Shown piece after piece: positions 47,060-56,284 of a DNA stretch of 64,000 nt. Both the position numbers and the translations under genes were made by a program. Every line of letters starts with the position of its first letter. Positions within the stretch are counted from its first letter, which is position 1. Below the pieces are notes generated by a model. That model ran no database searches, was not told the origin of the DNA, and saw only the letters and a list, made by a program, of their open reading frames with translations. Source of the stretch: Photorhabdus sp. CRCIA-P01 (GTDB taxonomy: Bacteria > Pseudomonadota > Gammaproteobacteria > Enterobacterales > Enterobacteriaceae); the NCBI RefSeq assembly GCF_003545805.1, contig NZ_NMQR01000007.1, positions 93,563 to 157,562 of the forward strand, given 5' to 3'.

Positions 47060-47974
47060 CTAAAGAATTAAATCGGAAATTAATAAATTCAACGGCTCGT
47101 TATACTTACTTCTAAGAGTATAAGCACAATATTTCACTGATGGTGTTGGATACGATTTAAAATTCAAAAAGGTGATTCCTTTATGAAGGTCAGCAGAACA
47201 GAGCACTTCATTCGGTGTCATTAAACTTATCGCGACACCTGATCTCACTAAGTCCAACCGATTAGTAAAATCAGGAACAGTTAGCAAAGTTAAATTGTGA
47301 TATTCGGGCAGACAATTCAGTGGAATAAAACCGTCACACTGTTTCAAGAAAGCGCTATTATGTTGAGCCAAAGGCAGTGTGGATATAATATCATCAGCAT
47401 GACTTTCCGATCCTAAAATATCATTAGCGATAGCAAGACGCAGCACCTGATAAGTTCCATCTATTCTTATAATATTATCGTTGTCAGGATAATGTTCAGT
47501 CGTCACATGGACCGTTATCTCTCCTTTCATTAAAGAAGAAAATATTGCCTCTTTTCTTGCCGAATCATCAATAAGAAAATTATTTCTTATGTAAATATCA
47601 CGATAATGATAACGTTGAACGGCTCTTTTTATCACTGCCGGGATATTATTAATATATTCTCCACTTGTCCCGATAACCAGTTTGCCCGCGTTTGTTAATT
47701 TCCTACTTCCACGATAATGCCAATTATCCTCAACTCGCTGAATTCTCTCATAATACGGCAATAACTCCTGATATAATGCCCTCCCCTCCTCAGTGAGTTT
47801 GGTCCTGCCCGGTAATCTTTCAAATAATTGACAACCCACACGTTGTTCCAATTGGTATATGATCCTACTTAAAGGAGAGGGAGTAATACAAAGCGTATCC
47901 GCGGCTAAAGTGAATGACTCTTTTTTCGCTGATTCCATAAAATACTTCAAGTGCTTTGAACAAAATAGCATCAT
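47060..47974 (-). CDS. LysR-type transcriptional regulator divergent from tcdA1
   Basis: A 304-residue LysR-family protein highly similar to the regulator at 35248 over its whole length. The DNA-binding helices (ESFTLAADTLCITPSPLSRI) are almost identical, and the C-terminal ends match (LISDLIL vs LISDLIF). The ATG pair at 47974/47971 follows AAGAAGGA; either can be used. It is read away from tcdA1 across about 690 bp, which makes tcdA1-tcdB1 the likely target. The near identity of the recognition helices suggests both regulators can bind the same operators and cross-regulate; that is inference. It carries no sign of decay. Confidence 0.9.
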   Translation of the reverse strand: MMLFCSKHLKYFMESAKKESFTLAADTLCITPSPLSRIIYQLEQRVGCQLFERLPGRTKLTEEGRALYQELLPYYERIQRVEDNWHYRGSRKLTNAGKLVIGTSGEYINNIPAVIKRAVQRYHYRDIYIRNNFLIDDSARKEAIFSSLMKGEITVHVTTEHYPDNDNIIRIDGTYQVLRLAIANDILGSESHADDIISTLPLAQHNSAFLKQCDGFIPLNCLPEYHNLTLLTVPDFTNRLDLVRSGVAISLMTPNEVLCSADLHKGITFLNFKSYPTPSVKYCAYTLRSKYNEPLNLLISDLIL

Positions 47975-48668
47975 ATATCCTTCTTATTTTAATTCATCGT
48001 TCCATCCGCAATAGAATGGAATGTTAACAACAAAACATGACAACAACTTTTCTGTCTTGCATTATTTAACATTGAGGTATGCATTAACTGAGCTTGAGTT
48101 TTATCATCTTTATTCTTAGCGCTTATCAAACAATTTTCATTATTATTGCAAAATAAATATACCCCCTCTTTATGTTACAATAATGATCATAAAGAAATTT
48201 GACATATTGTCATTAAGTAAAAATAGGCACGATTGACCATTTAATTAAACATTTCAATTGGTTGACAAAACACTATCATGCTCAATATGTAATGAGTGCA
48301 ATTTTAATGTTAGATAAATTGCACAATTTATATTCGTTATCACTAAACTTCGCTTTCCTCGTACCGTTCATCAGGTAAACAACAGAGCACTATTTCCAGC
48401 CAACCCTGACTAGAAAATCAGTTGCAAATTTTGCATCTGCCTTTTTTGCAACAGCTATTTAAAGAAAACAGTGAGATAGTGATTTTCTGAGAGATAAAGG
48501 TATGTCTGTTTTTCACTCGCAAGTTATTGCCATGCCTATCTCAGCTATTTCTCAAAATCTATATTTGATTATCTCTTCTTCCGATGGAACGGAATCATTC
48601 TCTGATTGATCCATGATGTAAAGACAACACGGATGTTTCATTTACTTTATGATTTAAAAGGAATAAAT
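47975..48668 (+). promoter_or_regulatory. Divergent lysR / tcdA1 control region, with GCTATTTAAA box at 48454-48463
   Basis: AT-rich, no gene. From about 48414 it parallels the region before the tcdA at 36754: TTGCAAATTTTGC, a T-run, TTGCAACAGCTATTTAAA, AACAGTGAGATAGTGATTTT, then about 90 extra bases, then GGAACGGAATCATTCTCTG and the ribosome-binding site AAAAGGAATAAAT before 48669. The TTGCAA palindromes around 48422 and 48446 are candidate operator halves. The box to start distance is about 206 bases. Confidence 0.55.
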
Positions 48669-51600
48669 ATGAATTATCCTGTAAAAGAGATACCTGATGT
48701 ATTAAAAAGCCAGTGTGGTTTTAATTGCCTGACGGATATTAGCCACAGCTCTTTTAACGAATTTCACCAGCAAGTATCCGAACATCTCTCTTGGTCCGAA
48801 GCACACGACTTATATCATGATGCACAACAGGCCCAAAAGGATAACCGGCTGTATGAAGCGCATATTCTTAAACGCGCGAATCCTCAATTACAAAATGCTG
48901 TACATCTTGCCATCGTAGCGTCTAATACGGAACTGATAGGCTATAACAATCAATTTAGTGGTAGAGCCAGTCAATATGTCGCACCGGGTACCGTTTCCTC
49001 TATGTTTTCACCCGCCGCTTATTTGACTGAACTTTATCGTGAAGCACGCAATTTGCATGCGGACGATTCCGTTTACCATCTGGATACCCGCCGCCCAGAT
49101 CTCAAATCAATGGCGCTCAGCCAGCAAAATATGGATACGGAACTTTCCACTCTTTCTTTATCCAATGAGCTGTTATTAGAAAGCATTAAAACTGAGTCTA
49201 AGCTGGACAATTACACTAAAGTGATGGAAATGCTCTCCATTTTCCGTCCTTCCGGCGCGACGCCTTATCACGATGCTTACGAAAATGTGCGTAAAGTTAT
49301 CCAGCTACAAGATCCTGGGCTTGAGCAATTAAATGCTTCACCAGCCATTGCCGGGCTGATGCATCAAGCCTCCCTATTGGGTATTAATGCTTCAATCTCA
49401 CCTGAGCTGTTTAATATTCTGACGGAAGAGATTACCGAAGGTAATGCCGAGGAACTTTATAAGAAAAATTTTGGTCATATCGAACCGGCTTCACTGGCAA
49501 TGCCGGAATACCTTAAACGTTATTATAATTTAAGTGATGAAGAACTTAGCCAGTTTATTGGTAAAGCCAGCAATTTTGGTCAACAGGAATACAGTAATAA
49601 CCAGCTCATTACTCCAGTAGTCAACAGCAGTGATGGCACAGTCAAGGTATATCGGATTACCCGCGAATATACAACAAATGCCAATCAAGTAGACGTAGAG
49701 CTCTTTCCCTACGGTGGTGAGAATTATCAGTTAAATTATAAATTCAAAGATTTTTGGAATGCCTCTTATTTATCCATCAAGTTAAATGATAAAAGAGAAC
49801 TTATTCGAACTGAAGGAGCACCTCAGGTTAACATAGAATACTCAGAACATATCACATTAAGTACAACTGATATTAGCCAACCTTTTGAAATTGGCCTAAC
49901 AAGAGTACTTCCCTCCAGTTCTTGGGCATATGCGGCCGCAAAATTTACCGTTGAAGAGTATAACCAATACTCTTTCCTACTAAAACTCAATAAAGCGATT
50001 CGCCTATCTCGTGCAACAGAATTATCACCCACCATTCTGGAAAGCATTGTGCGTAGTGTTAATCAACAACTGGATATCAACATAGAAGTATTAGGCAAAG
50101 TTTTTCTGACTAAATACTATATGCAGCGTTATACTATTAATGCTGAAACTGCCCTGATATTATCCAATGCACTTATTTCACAACGTTCATATGATAATCA
50201 ATCTAGCCAATTTGATCGCCTGTTTAATACGCCATTACTGAACGGCCAATATTTTTCTACCGGAGATGAAGAGATTGATTTAAATCCAGGTAGCACTGGC
50301 GATTGGCGCAAAGCGGTACTTAAACGTGCCTTTAATATCGATGATGTCTCGCTCTACCGTCTGCTTAAAATTACCAACCATAATAATCAAGATGGAAAGA
50401 TTAAAAATAACTTAGAGAATCTCTCCAACTTATATATCGGGAAATTACTGGCAGAAATTCATCAATTAACCATTGATGAGTTGGATTTATTACTGGTTGC
50501 CGTGGGTGAAGGAAAAACTAATTTATCCGCTATCAGTGATAAACAACTGGCGACACTGATCAGAAAACTCAATACCATTACCGGCTGGCTACAGACACAG
50601 AAGTGGAGTGTATTCCAATTATTTGTCATGACCGCCACCAGCTATAATAAAACGCTGACGCCTGAAATTAAGAATCTGCTAGATACCGTCTACCACGGTT
50701 TACAAGGCTTTGATAAAGACAAGGCAGATTTACTACCTATGATGGCACCCTATATTGCGGCTACTTTGCAATTATCATCGGAAAATGTCGCTCATTCCAT
50801 ACTGCTTTGGGCAGATAAGTTACAGCCCGGCGACGGCGCAATGACAGCAGAAAAATTCTGGGACTGGTTGAATACTCAATATACGCCAGATTCATCGGAA
50901 GTATTAGAAACACAGGAACATATTGTTCAATATTGTCAGGCGTTAGCACAATTGGAAATGGTTTACCATTCCACCGGCATCAACGAAAACGCCTTCCGTC
51001 TGTTTGTGACAAAACCAGAGATGTTTGGCTCGTCAACTGAGGCAGTACCTGCGCATGATGCGCTCTCATTGATCATGCTGACGCGTTTTGCTGATTGGGT
51101 TAACGCGTTAGGTGAAAAAGCCTCTTCCGTATTAGCGGCGTTTGAAGCTAACAGTTTAACGGCGGAACAATTGGCTGATGCCATGAATCTTGATGCCAAT
51201 TTGCTATTGCAAGCCAGTACTCAAGCACAAAACCATCCACATCTTCCTCCAGTGACGCAAGAAAATGCTTTCTCTTGTTGGACATCCATCAACACTATCC
51301 TGCAATGGATTAATGTTGCACAACAATTGAATGTCGCCCCGCAGGGCGTTTCCGCTTTGGTCGGGCTGGATTATATTCAATTAAATCAAAAAATACCGAC
51401 CTATGCCCAGTGGGAAAACGCGGCGGGAGTATTAACCGCCGGATTGAATGCACAACAGGCCGATACATTACACGCTTTTCTGGATGAATCTCGCAGTGCC
51501 GCATTAAGCACCTACTATATCCGTCAAGTCGCCAAAGCAGCGGCGGCCATTAAAAGCCGTGATGACCTGTATCAGTATTTACTGATTGATAATCAAGTTT

Positions 51601-54600
51601 CCGCTGCAATAAAAACGACCCGGATCGCCGAAGCTATTGCCAGTATTCAACTGTACGTCAACCGAACGCTGGAAAATGTGGAAGAAAATGCTAATTCAGG
51701 GGTTATCAGTCGCCAGTTCTTTATTGACTGGGACAAATATAACAAACGCTACAGCACTTGGGCGGGTGTTTCTCAATTAGTTTACTACCCAGAAAACTAT
51801 ATTGATCCGACCATGCGCATCGGACAAACCAAAATGATGGACGCATTACTGCAATCCGTCAGCCAAAGCCAATTAAACGCCGATACCGTCGAAGACGCCT
51901 TTATGTCTTACCTGACATCGTTTGAACAGGTGGCTAATCTTAAAGTTATCAGCGCATATCACGATAATATTAACAACGATCAAGGGATGACCTATTTTAT
52001 CGGCCTCAGTGAAACTGATACTGGTGAATATTATTGGCGCAGTGTCGATCATAGTAAATCCAGTGAGGGTAAATTTGCCGCCAATGCCTGGAGCGAGTGG
52101 CACAAAATTGATTGTCCAATTAATCCTTACCGAAGCACTATCCGCCCAGTGATGTATAAATCCCGACTCTATCTGCTCTGGTTGGAACAAAAGGAGATCA
52201 CCAAACAGACAGGAAATAGTAAAGATGGTTATCAAACCGAAACAGATTATCGTTATGAACTAAAATTGGCACATATCCGTTACGACGGCACCTGGAATAC
52301 GCCAATCACCTTTGATGTCAATGAAAAAATGATTATCCTGGAATTGGAAAAGAATAAAGCGCCAGGGCTCTATTGTGCTGGTTATCAAGGTGAAGATACG
52401 TTGCTGGTTATGTTTTATAACCAACAAGACACGCTTGATAGTTATAAAACCGCTTCAATGCAAGGGCTATATATCTTTGCCGATATGGCATCCAAAGATA
52501 TGACCGATGAACAATGCCAAGCTTATCGGGATAACAGCTATCAACAATTTGATACCAACAACGTCAGAAGAGTGAATAACCGCTATGCGGAAAATTATGA
52601 GATTCCTTCATCGGTAAACAGCAATAAAGGTTATGGCCGAGGGGAATATAATCTCAGTATGGTACATGGCGGAGATATTCCTATTATCCGTTATCAAGCC
52701 TCATCAAGTGATTTAAAAATCCATATCTCACCTAAGTTAAGAATTACCCATGAAGGTGCCGATGAAAGAACACGTAATCAGTGCAGCCTGATAAAAAAAT
52801 ATGGCAAACTGGGTGATAAATTCATTATCTATACCAATCTGAGTGTCAATACACAATGGACATCAAATAAAAAGTTAATATACCCGGTTTATCAATATAG
52901 TGGAAATGCGACTAATAATAGAGAAAGTAGATTACTGTTTTATCGGGATAACCAAATTGGTAAAGTAAGTTTCTTTCTTCCTAATTGGGGGCAAAGCCTA
53001 TATTCAGAAACTACCAATAGTAATAACGGCTATATTATAGATACTTCTAACCAAGAACCTTTGTTTAAACAATATCTCTATATGGAGGACACAAATAATG
53101 GATTCCGTATTATTGCTACTGATGTCAATGATGCAAAAGAGATCAAAACTGCAATTCCTGCGGCAAAAGTTCAGGTAACAGTAAAAGCAGGTAGCAAAGA
53201 GCAAACTTTTACTGCGGATAAAGATGTCTCCATTCAGCCATCACCTAGCTTTGATGAAATGAATTATCAATTTAATGCTCTCGAAATAGATGGCTCTGGT
53301 CTGAATTTTAATAATAATTCAGCCAGTATTGATGTCACCTTTACTGCGTTTGCGGAGGATGGACGCAAACTGGGTTATGAAAGTTTCAGTATTCCTGTTA
53401 CCCGCAAGGTGAATACCGATAATGCTCTGACCCTTCACCATAATGAAAATGGTGCGCAATATATGCAATGGAAAGCCTATCGTACTCGCCTGAATACTCT
53501 ATTCGCTCGCCAATTGGTTGCACGCGCTACCACCGGAATCGATACAATTCTCAGCATGGAAACCCAGAATATCCAAGAATCCATGATGGGAATTGGTGCC
53601 TACGTGGAATTAGTTATGGATAAATATAATCCAGAAATCCACGGCACTAATAAATCCTTTACGATTATGTATTATGATATTTTTAAATCAGGAGATAAGT
53701 TCCCTATTTATCAAGGGACATTAAGCGATATCGCGCCAACAAAAGTACAATTATTCTTATCCCGTTTTGATGATGCTCATGGAAATAAAGATAATCTCTA
53801 TGTCTATGCGGTTTATCAAAAGCAGGAAACAAATGCTATCCGCTTTGTTAAAAAGGATAACAATGATGAACTCGCAATATTCGACACTACCTATAAAAAT
53901 GGGACTTTCCCAGGGCTTGCATCAGCCAGAGTCGTGCCCACTTTCACAGAACCAATGGATTTCAGCGGCGCCAACAGCCTCTATTTCTGGGAACTGTTCT
54001 ACTATACCCCGATGCTGGTTGCCCAACGTTTACTACATGAACAAAACTTTGACGAAGCGAACCGCTGGCTGAAATATGTCTGGAGCCCATCCGGTTATAT
54101 TGTTCACGGTCAAATTCAGAACTATCAATGGAACGTCCGCCCGTTACTGGAAGATACCGGTTGGAACAGTGATCCTTTGGATTCCGTCGATCCTGACGCG
54201 GTGGCACAACACGATCCAATGCATTACAAAGTCTCAAGCTTTATGCGCACCCTTGATCTGTTGATCGCGCGCGGCGACCATGCTTACCGCCAACTGGAGC
54301 GAGATACACTTAACGAAGCGAAGATGTGGTATATGCAAGCGCAGCATCTGTTAGGCGATAAACCTTATCTGCCACTGAGTACGACATGGAGTGATCCACG
54401 GTTAGACAGAGCCGCAGATATTACTACCCAAAATGCTTACTCAAGCTCAATAGTCGCCCTGCGACAGAGCACACCGGCACTTTTATCATTACGCAGTGCC
54501 AATACCCTGACTGATCTCTTCCTGCCACAAATCAATGAAGTGATGATGAATTACTGGCAGACATTGGCCCAGAGATTGTACAACCTGCGTCATAACCTCT

Positions 54601-56228
54601 CTATCGACGGTCAACCGCTATATCTGCCAATCTATGCCACACCGGCGGACCCAAAAGCGTTACTCAGTGCCGCTGTTGCCACTTCTCAAGGTGGAGGCAA
54701 GCTACCAGAGTCATTTATGTCACTTTGGCGTTTCCCGCACATGCTGGAAAATGCTCGCGGCATGGTTAGCCAGCTCATCCAGTTCGGCTCTACGTTACAA
54801 AATATTATCGAACGTCAGGATGCAGAGGCGCTTAATGCGTTATTACAAAATCAGGCCGCAGAACTGATATTGACTAACCTGAGCATTCAAGACAAAACCA
54901 TTGAAGAATTGGATACCGAGAAAGCCGCGCTGGAAAAATCCAAAGCGGGAGCCCAATCGCGCTTTGATAGTTATAGCAAACTGTATGATGAAAACATCAA
55001 TGCCGGTGAAAACCAAGCTATGACGCTACGAGCGTCCGCAGCCGGGCTGACCACGGCAGTTCAAGCATCCCGTTTGGCTGGCGCAGCGGCTGATCTGGTG
55101 CCTAATATCTTCGGCTTCGCCGGTGGAGGTAGCCGTTGGGGAGCTATCGCTGAGGCGACCGGCTATGTAATGGAATTCTCCGCTAATGTTATGAATACCG
55201 AAGCGGATAAAATTAGCCAATCTGAAACCTACCGTCGTCGCCGTCAGGAGTGGGAGATCCAGCGTAATAATGCCGAAGCGGAATTGAAGCAAATCGACGC
55301 TCAGTTTAAATCGCTGGCGGTACGCCGTGAAGCCGCCGTATTGCAGAAAACCAGTCTGAAAACCCAACAAGAACAGACTCAATCCCAATTGGCCTTCCTG
55401 CAACGTAAGTTCAGCAATCAGGCATTGTACAACTGGCTACGTGGCCGATTGGCGGCGATTTACTTCCAGTTCTACGATTTGGCCGTGGCGCGTTGTCTCA
55501 TGGCAGAACAGGCTTACCGGTGGGAACTCAATGATAACTCTGAACGCTTTGTCAAACCGGGCGCTTGGCAAGGCACTTATGCCGGTCTGCTTGCGGGTGA
55601 AACCTTGATGCTGAGTCTGGCACAAATGGAAGATGCCCATCTGAAACGCGATAAACGTGCACTAGAGGTTGAACGCACGGTGTCGCTGGCCGAAATTTAT
55701 GCTGGATTACCAAAAGATAAAGGCCCATTCTCCCTGGCTCAAGAAATTGAGAAGCTAGTGAATGCAGGCTCAGGCAGTGCCGGCAGTGGTAATAATAATT
55801 TGGCGTTTGGCACCGGCACGGACACTAAAACCTCTTTGCAGGCATCCATTTCATTAGCTGATTTGAAAATTCGTGAGGATTACCCGGCATCTCTTGGCAA
55901 AATCCGACGCATCAAACAGATTAGCGTCACCTTGCCCGCGCTACTGGGACCTTATCAGGATGTGCAGGCAATATTGTCTTACGGCGATAAAGCCGGATTA
56001 GCGAACGGCTGCGAAGCGCTAGCAGTTTCCCACGGTATGAATGACAGCGGCCAATTCCAGCTCGATTTCAACGATGGCAAATTCCTGCCATTCGAAGGTA
56101 TCGTCATTGATCAGGGTACACTGACACTGAGTTTCCCAAATGCATCAACACCGGACAAAGGTAAACAAGCCACTATGCTAAAAACCCTGAGCGATATCAT
56201 TTTGCATATTCGCTACACCATTAAATAA
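48669..56228 (+). CDS. tcdA1: Insecticidal toxin TcdA1, TcA pore subunit
   Basis: Orthologue of W14 TcdA1, the best studied TcA. It forms a bell-shaped pentamer that binds host surface receptors and on pH shift drives an alpha-helical channel through the membrane like a syringe. The start at 48669 (MNYPVKEIPDVLKSQCGFNC) follows AAAAGGAATAAAT and gives 2519 residues; W14 TcdA1 has 2516. Domains: alpha-helical shell, receptor-binding domain C (about 298-430, NNQLITPVVNSSDGTVKVYR), neuraminidase-like domain and A/B receptor-binding region (about 1090-1600), D-type domain (about 1637-1757), linker, pore tip (ASRLAGAAADLVPNIFGFAG), channel helices (RRRRQEWEIQRNNAEAEL) and the TcB-binding end IILHIRYTIK. 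The D-type domain is not the W14 version but the GIGAYVELVMDKYNP type shared with two neighbours. tcdB1 follows after 56 bases. Confidence 0.96.
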   Translation: MNYPVKEIPDVLKSQCGFNCLTDISHSSFNEFHQQVSEHLSWSEAHDLYHDAQQAQKDNRLYEAHILKRANPQLQNAVHLAIVASNTELIGYNNQFSGRASQYVAPGTVSSMFSPAAYLTELYREARNLHADDSVYHLDTRRPDLKSMALSQQNMDTELSTLSLSNELLLESIKTESKLDNYTKVMEMLSIFRPSGATPYHDAYENVRKVIQLQDPGLEQLNASPAIAGLMHQASLLGINASISPELFNILTEEITEGNAEELYKKNFGHIEPASLAMPEYLKRYYNLSDEELSQFIGKASNFGQQEYSNNQLITPVVNSSDGTVKVYRITREYTTNANQVDVELFPYGGENYQLNYKFKDFWNASYLSIKLNDKRELIRTEGAPQVNIEYSEHITLSTTDISQPFEIGLTRVLPSSSWAYAAAKFTVEEYNQYSFLLKLNKAIRLSRATELSPTILESIVRSVNQQLDINIEVLGKVFLTKYYMQRYTINAETALILSNALISQRSYDNQSSQFDRLFNTPLLNGQYFSTGDEEIDLNPGSTGDWRKAVLKRAFNIDDVSLYRLLKITNHNNQDGKIKNNLENLSNLYIGKLLAEIHQLTIDELDLLLVAVGEGKTNLSAISDKQLATLIRKLNTITGWLQTQKWSVFQLFVMTATSYNKTLTPEIKNLLDTVYHGLQGFDKDKADLLPMMAPYIAATLQLSSENVAHSILLWADKLQPGDGAMTAEKFWDWLNTQYTPDSSEVLETQEHIVQYCQALAQLEMVYHSTGINENAFRLFVTKPEMFGSSTEAVPAHDALSLIMLTRFADWVNALGEKASSVLAAFEANSLTAEQLADAMNLDANLLLQASTQAQNHPHLPPVTQENAFSCWTSINTILQWINVAQQLNVAPQGVSALVGLDYIQLNQKIPTYAQWENAAGVLTAGLNAQQADTLHAFLDESRSAALSTYYIRQVAKAAAAIKSRDDLYQYLLIDNQVSAAIKTTRIAEAIASIQLYVNRTLENVEENANSGVISRQFFIDWDKYNKRYSTWAGVSQLVYYPENYIDPTMRIGQTKMMDALLQSVSQSQLNADTVEDAFMSYLTSFEQVANLKVISAYHDNINNDQGMTYFIGLSETDTGEYYWRSVDHSKSSEGKFAANAWSEWHKIDCPINPYRSTIRPVMYKSRLYLLWLEQKEITKQTGNSKDGYQTETDYRYELKLAHIRYDGTWNTPITFDVNEKMIILELEKNKAPGLYCAGYQGEDTLLVMFYNQQDTLDSYKTASMQGLYIFADMASKDMTDEQCQAYRDNSYQQFDTNNVRRVNNRYAENYEIPSSVNSNKGYGRGEYNLSMVHGGDIPIIRYQASSSDLKIHISPKLRITHEGADERTRNQCSLIKKYGKLGDKFIIYTNLSVNTQWTSNKKLIYPVYQYSGNATNNRESRLLFYRDNQIGKVSFFLPNWGQSLYSETTNSNNGYIIDTSNQEPLFKQYLYMEDTNNGFRIIATDVNDAKEIKTAIPAAKVQVTVKAGSKEQTFTADKDVSIQPSPSFDEMNYQFNALEIDGSGLNFNNNSASIDVTFTAFAEDGRKLGYESFSIPVTRKVNTDNALTLHHNENGAQYMQWKAYRTRLNTLFARQLVARATTGIDTILSMETQNIQESMMGIGAYVELVMDKYNPEIHGTNKSFTIMYYDIFKSGDKFPIYQGTLSDIAPTKVQLFLSRFDDAHGNKDNLYVYAVYQKQETNAIRFVKKDNNDELAIFDTTYKNGTFPGLASARVVPTFTEPMDFSGANSLYFWELFYYTPMLVAQRLLHEQNFDEANRWLKYVWSPSGYIVHGQIQNYQWNVRPLLEDTGWNSDPLDSVDPDAVAQHDPMHYKVSSFMRTLDLLIARGDHAYRQLERDTLNEAKMWYMQAQHLLGDKPYLPLSTTWSDPRLDRAADITTQNAYSSSIVALRQSTPALLSLRSANTLTDLFLPQINEVMMNYWQTLAQRLYNLRHNLSIDGQPLYLPIYATPADPKALLSAAVATSQGGGKLPESFMSLWRFPHMLENARGMVSQLIQFGSTLQNIIERQDAEALNALLQNQAAELILTNLSIQDKTIEELDTEKAALEKSKAGAQSRFDSYSKLYDENINAGENQAMTLRASAAGLTTAVQASRLAGAAADLVPNIFGFAGGGSRWGAIAEATGYVMEFSANVMNTEADKISQSETYRRRRQEWEIQRNNAEAELKQIDAQFKSLAVRREAAVLQKTSLKTQQEQTQSQLAFLQRKFSNQALYNWLRGRLAAIYFQFYDLAVARCLMAEQAYRWELNDNSERFVKPGAWQGTYAGLLAGETLMLSLAQMEDAHLKRDKRALEVERTVSLAEIYAGLPKDKGPFSLAQEIEKLVNAGSGSAGSGNNNLAFGTGTDTKTSLQASISLADLKIREDYPASLGKIRRIKQISVTLPALLGPYQDVQAILSYGDKAGLANGCEALAVSHGMNDSGQFQLDFNDGKFLPFEGIVIDQGTLTLSFPNASTPDKGKQATMLKTLSDIILHIRYTIK

Positions 56229-56250
56229 CCGTCCCAACACAGAACTAAGA

Positions 56251-56271
56251 CAGGCCCCGAACCGGGGCCTG
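56251..56271 (+). promoter_or_regulatory. Conserved hairpin between tcdA1 and tcdB1 (copy 5)
   Basis: CAGGCCCC / GGGGCCTG, perfect 8 bp stem with 5-base loop, 22 bases after the tcdA1 stop. It ends two bases before the AAGGAG ribosome-binding site (56274-56279) of tcdB1, the same layout as between tcdA2 and tcdB2. Confidence 0.62.
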
Positions 56272-56284
56272 GTAAGGAGTTTCC

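Noticed and set aside
55026..55403. Antisense open frame opposite the pore-tip region of tcdA1, with counterparts opposite the other tcdA genes (11518, 18575, 25779)
   Set aside because: The recurrence follows from conservation of the sense strand; there is no ribosome-binding site or independent codon signature.
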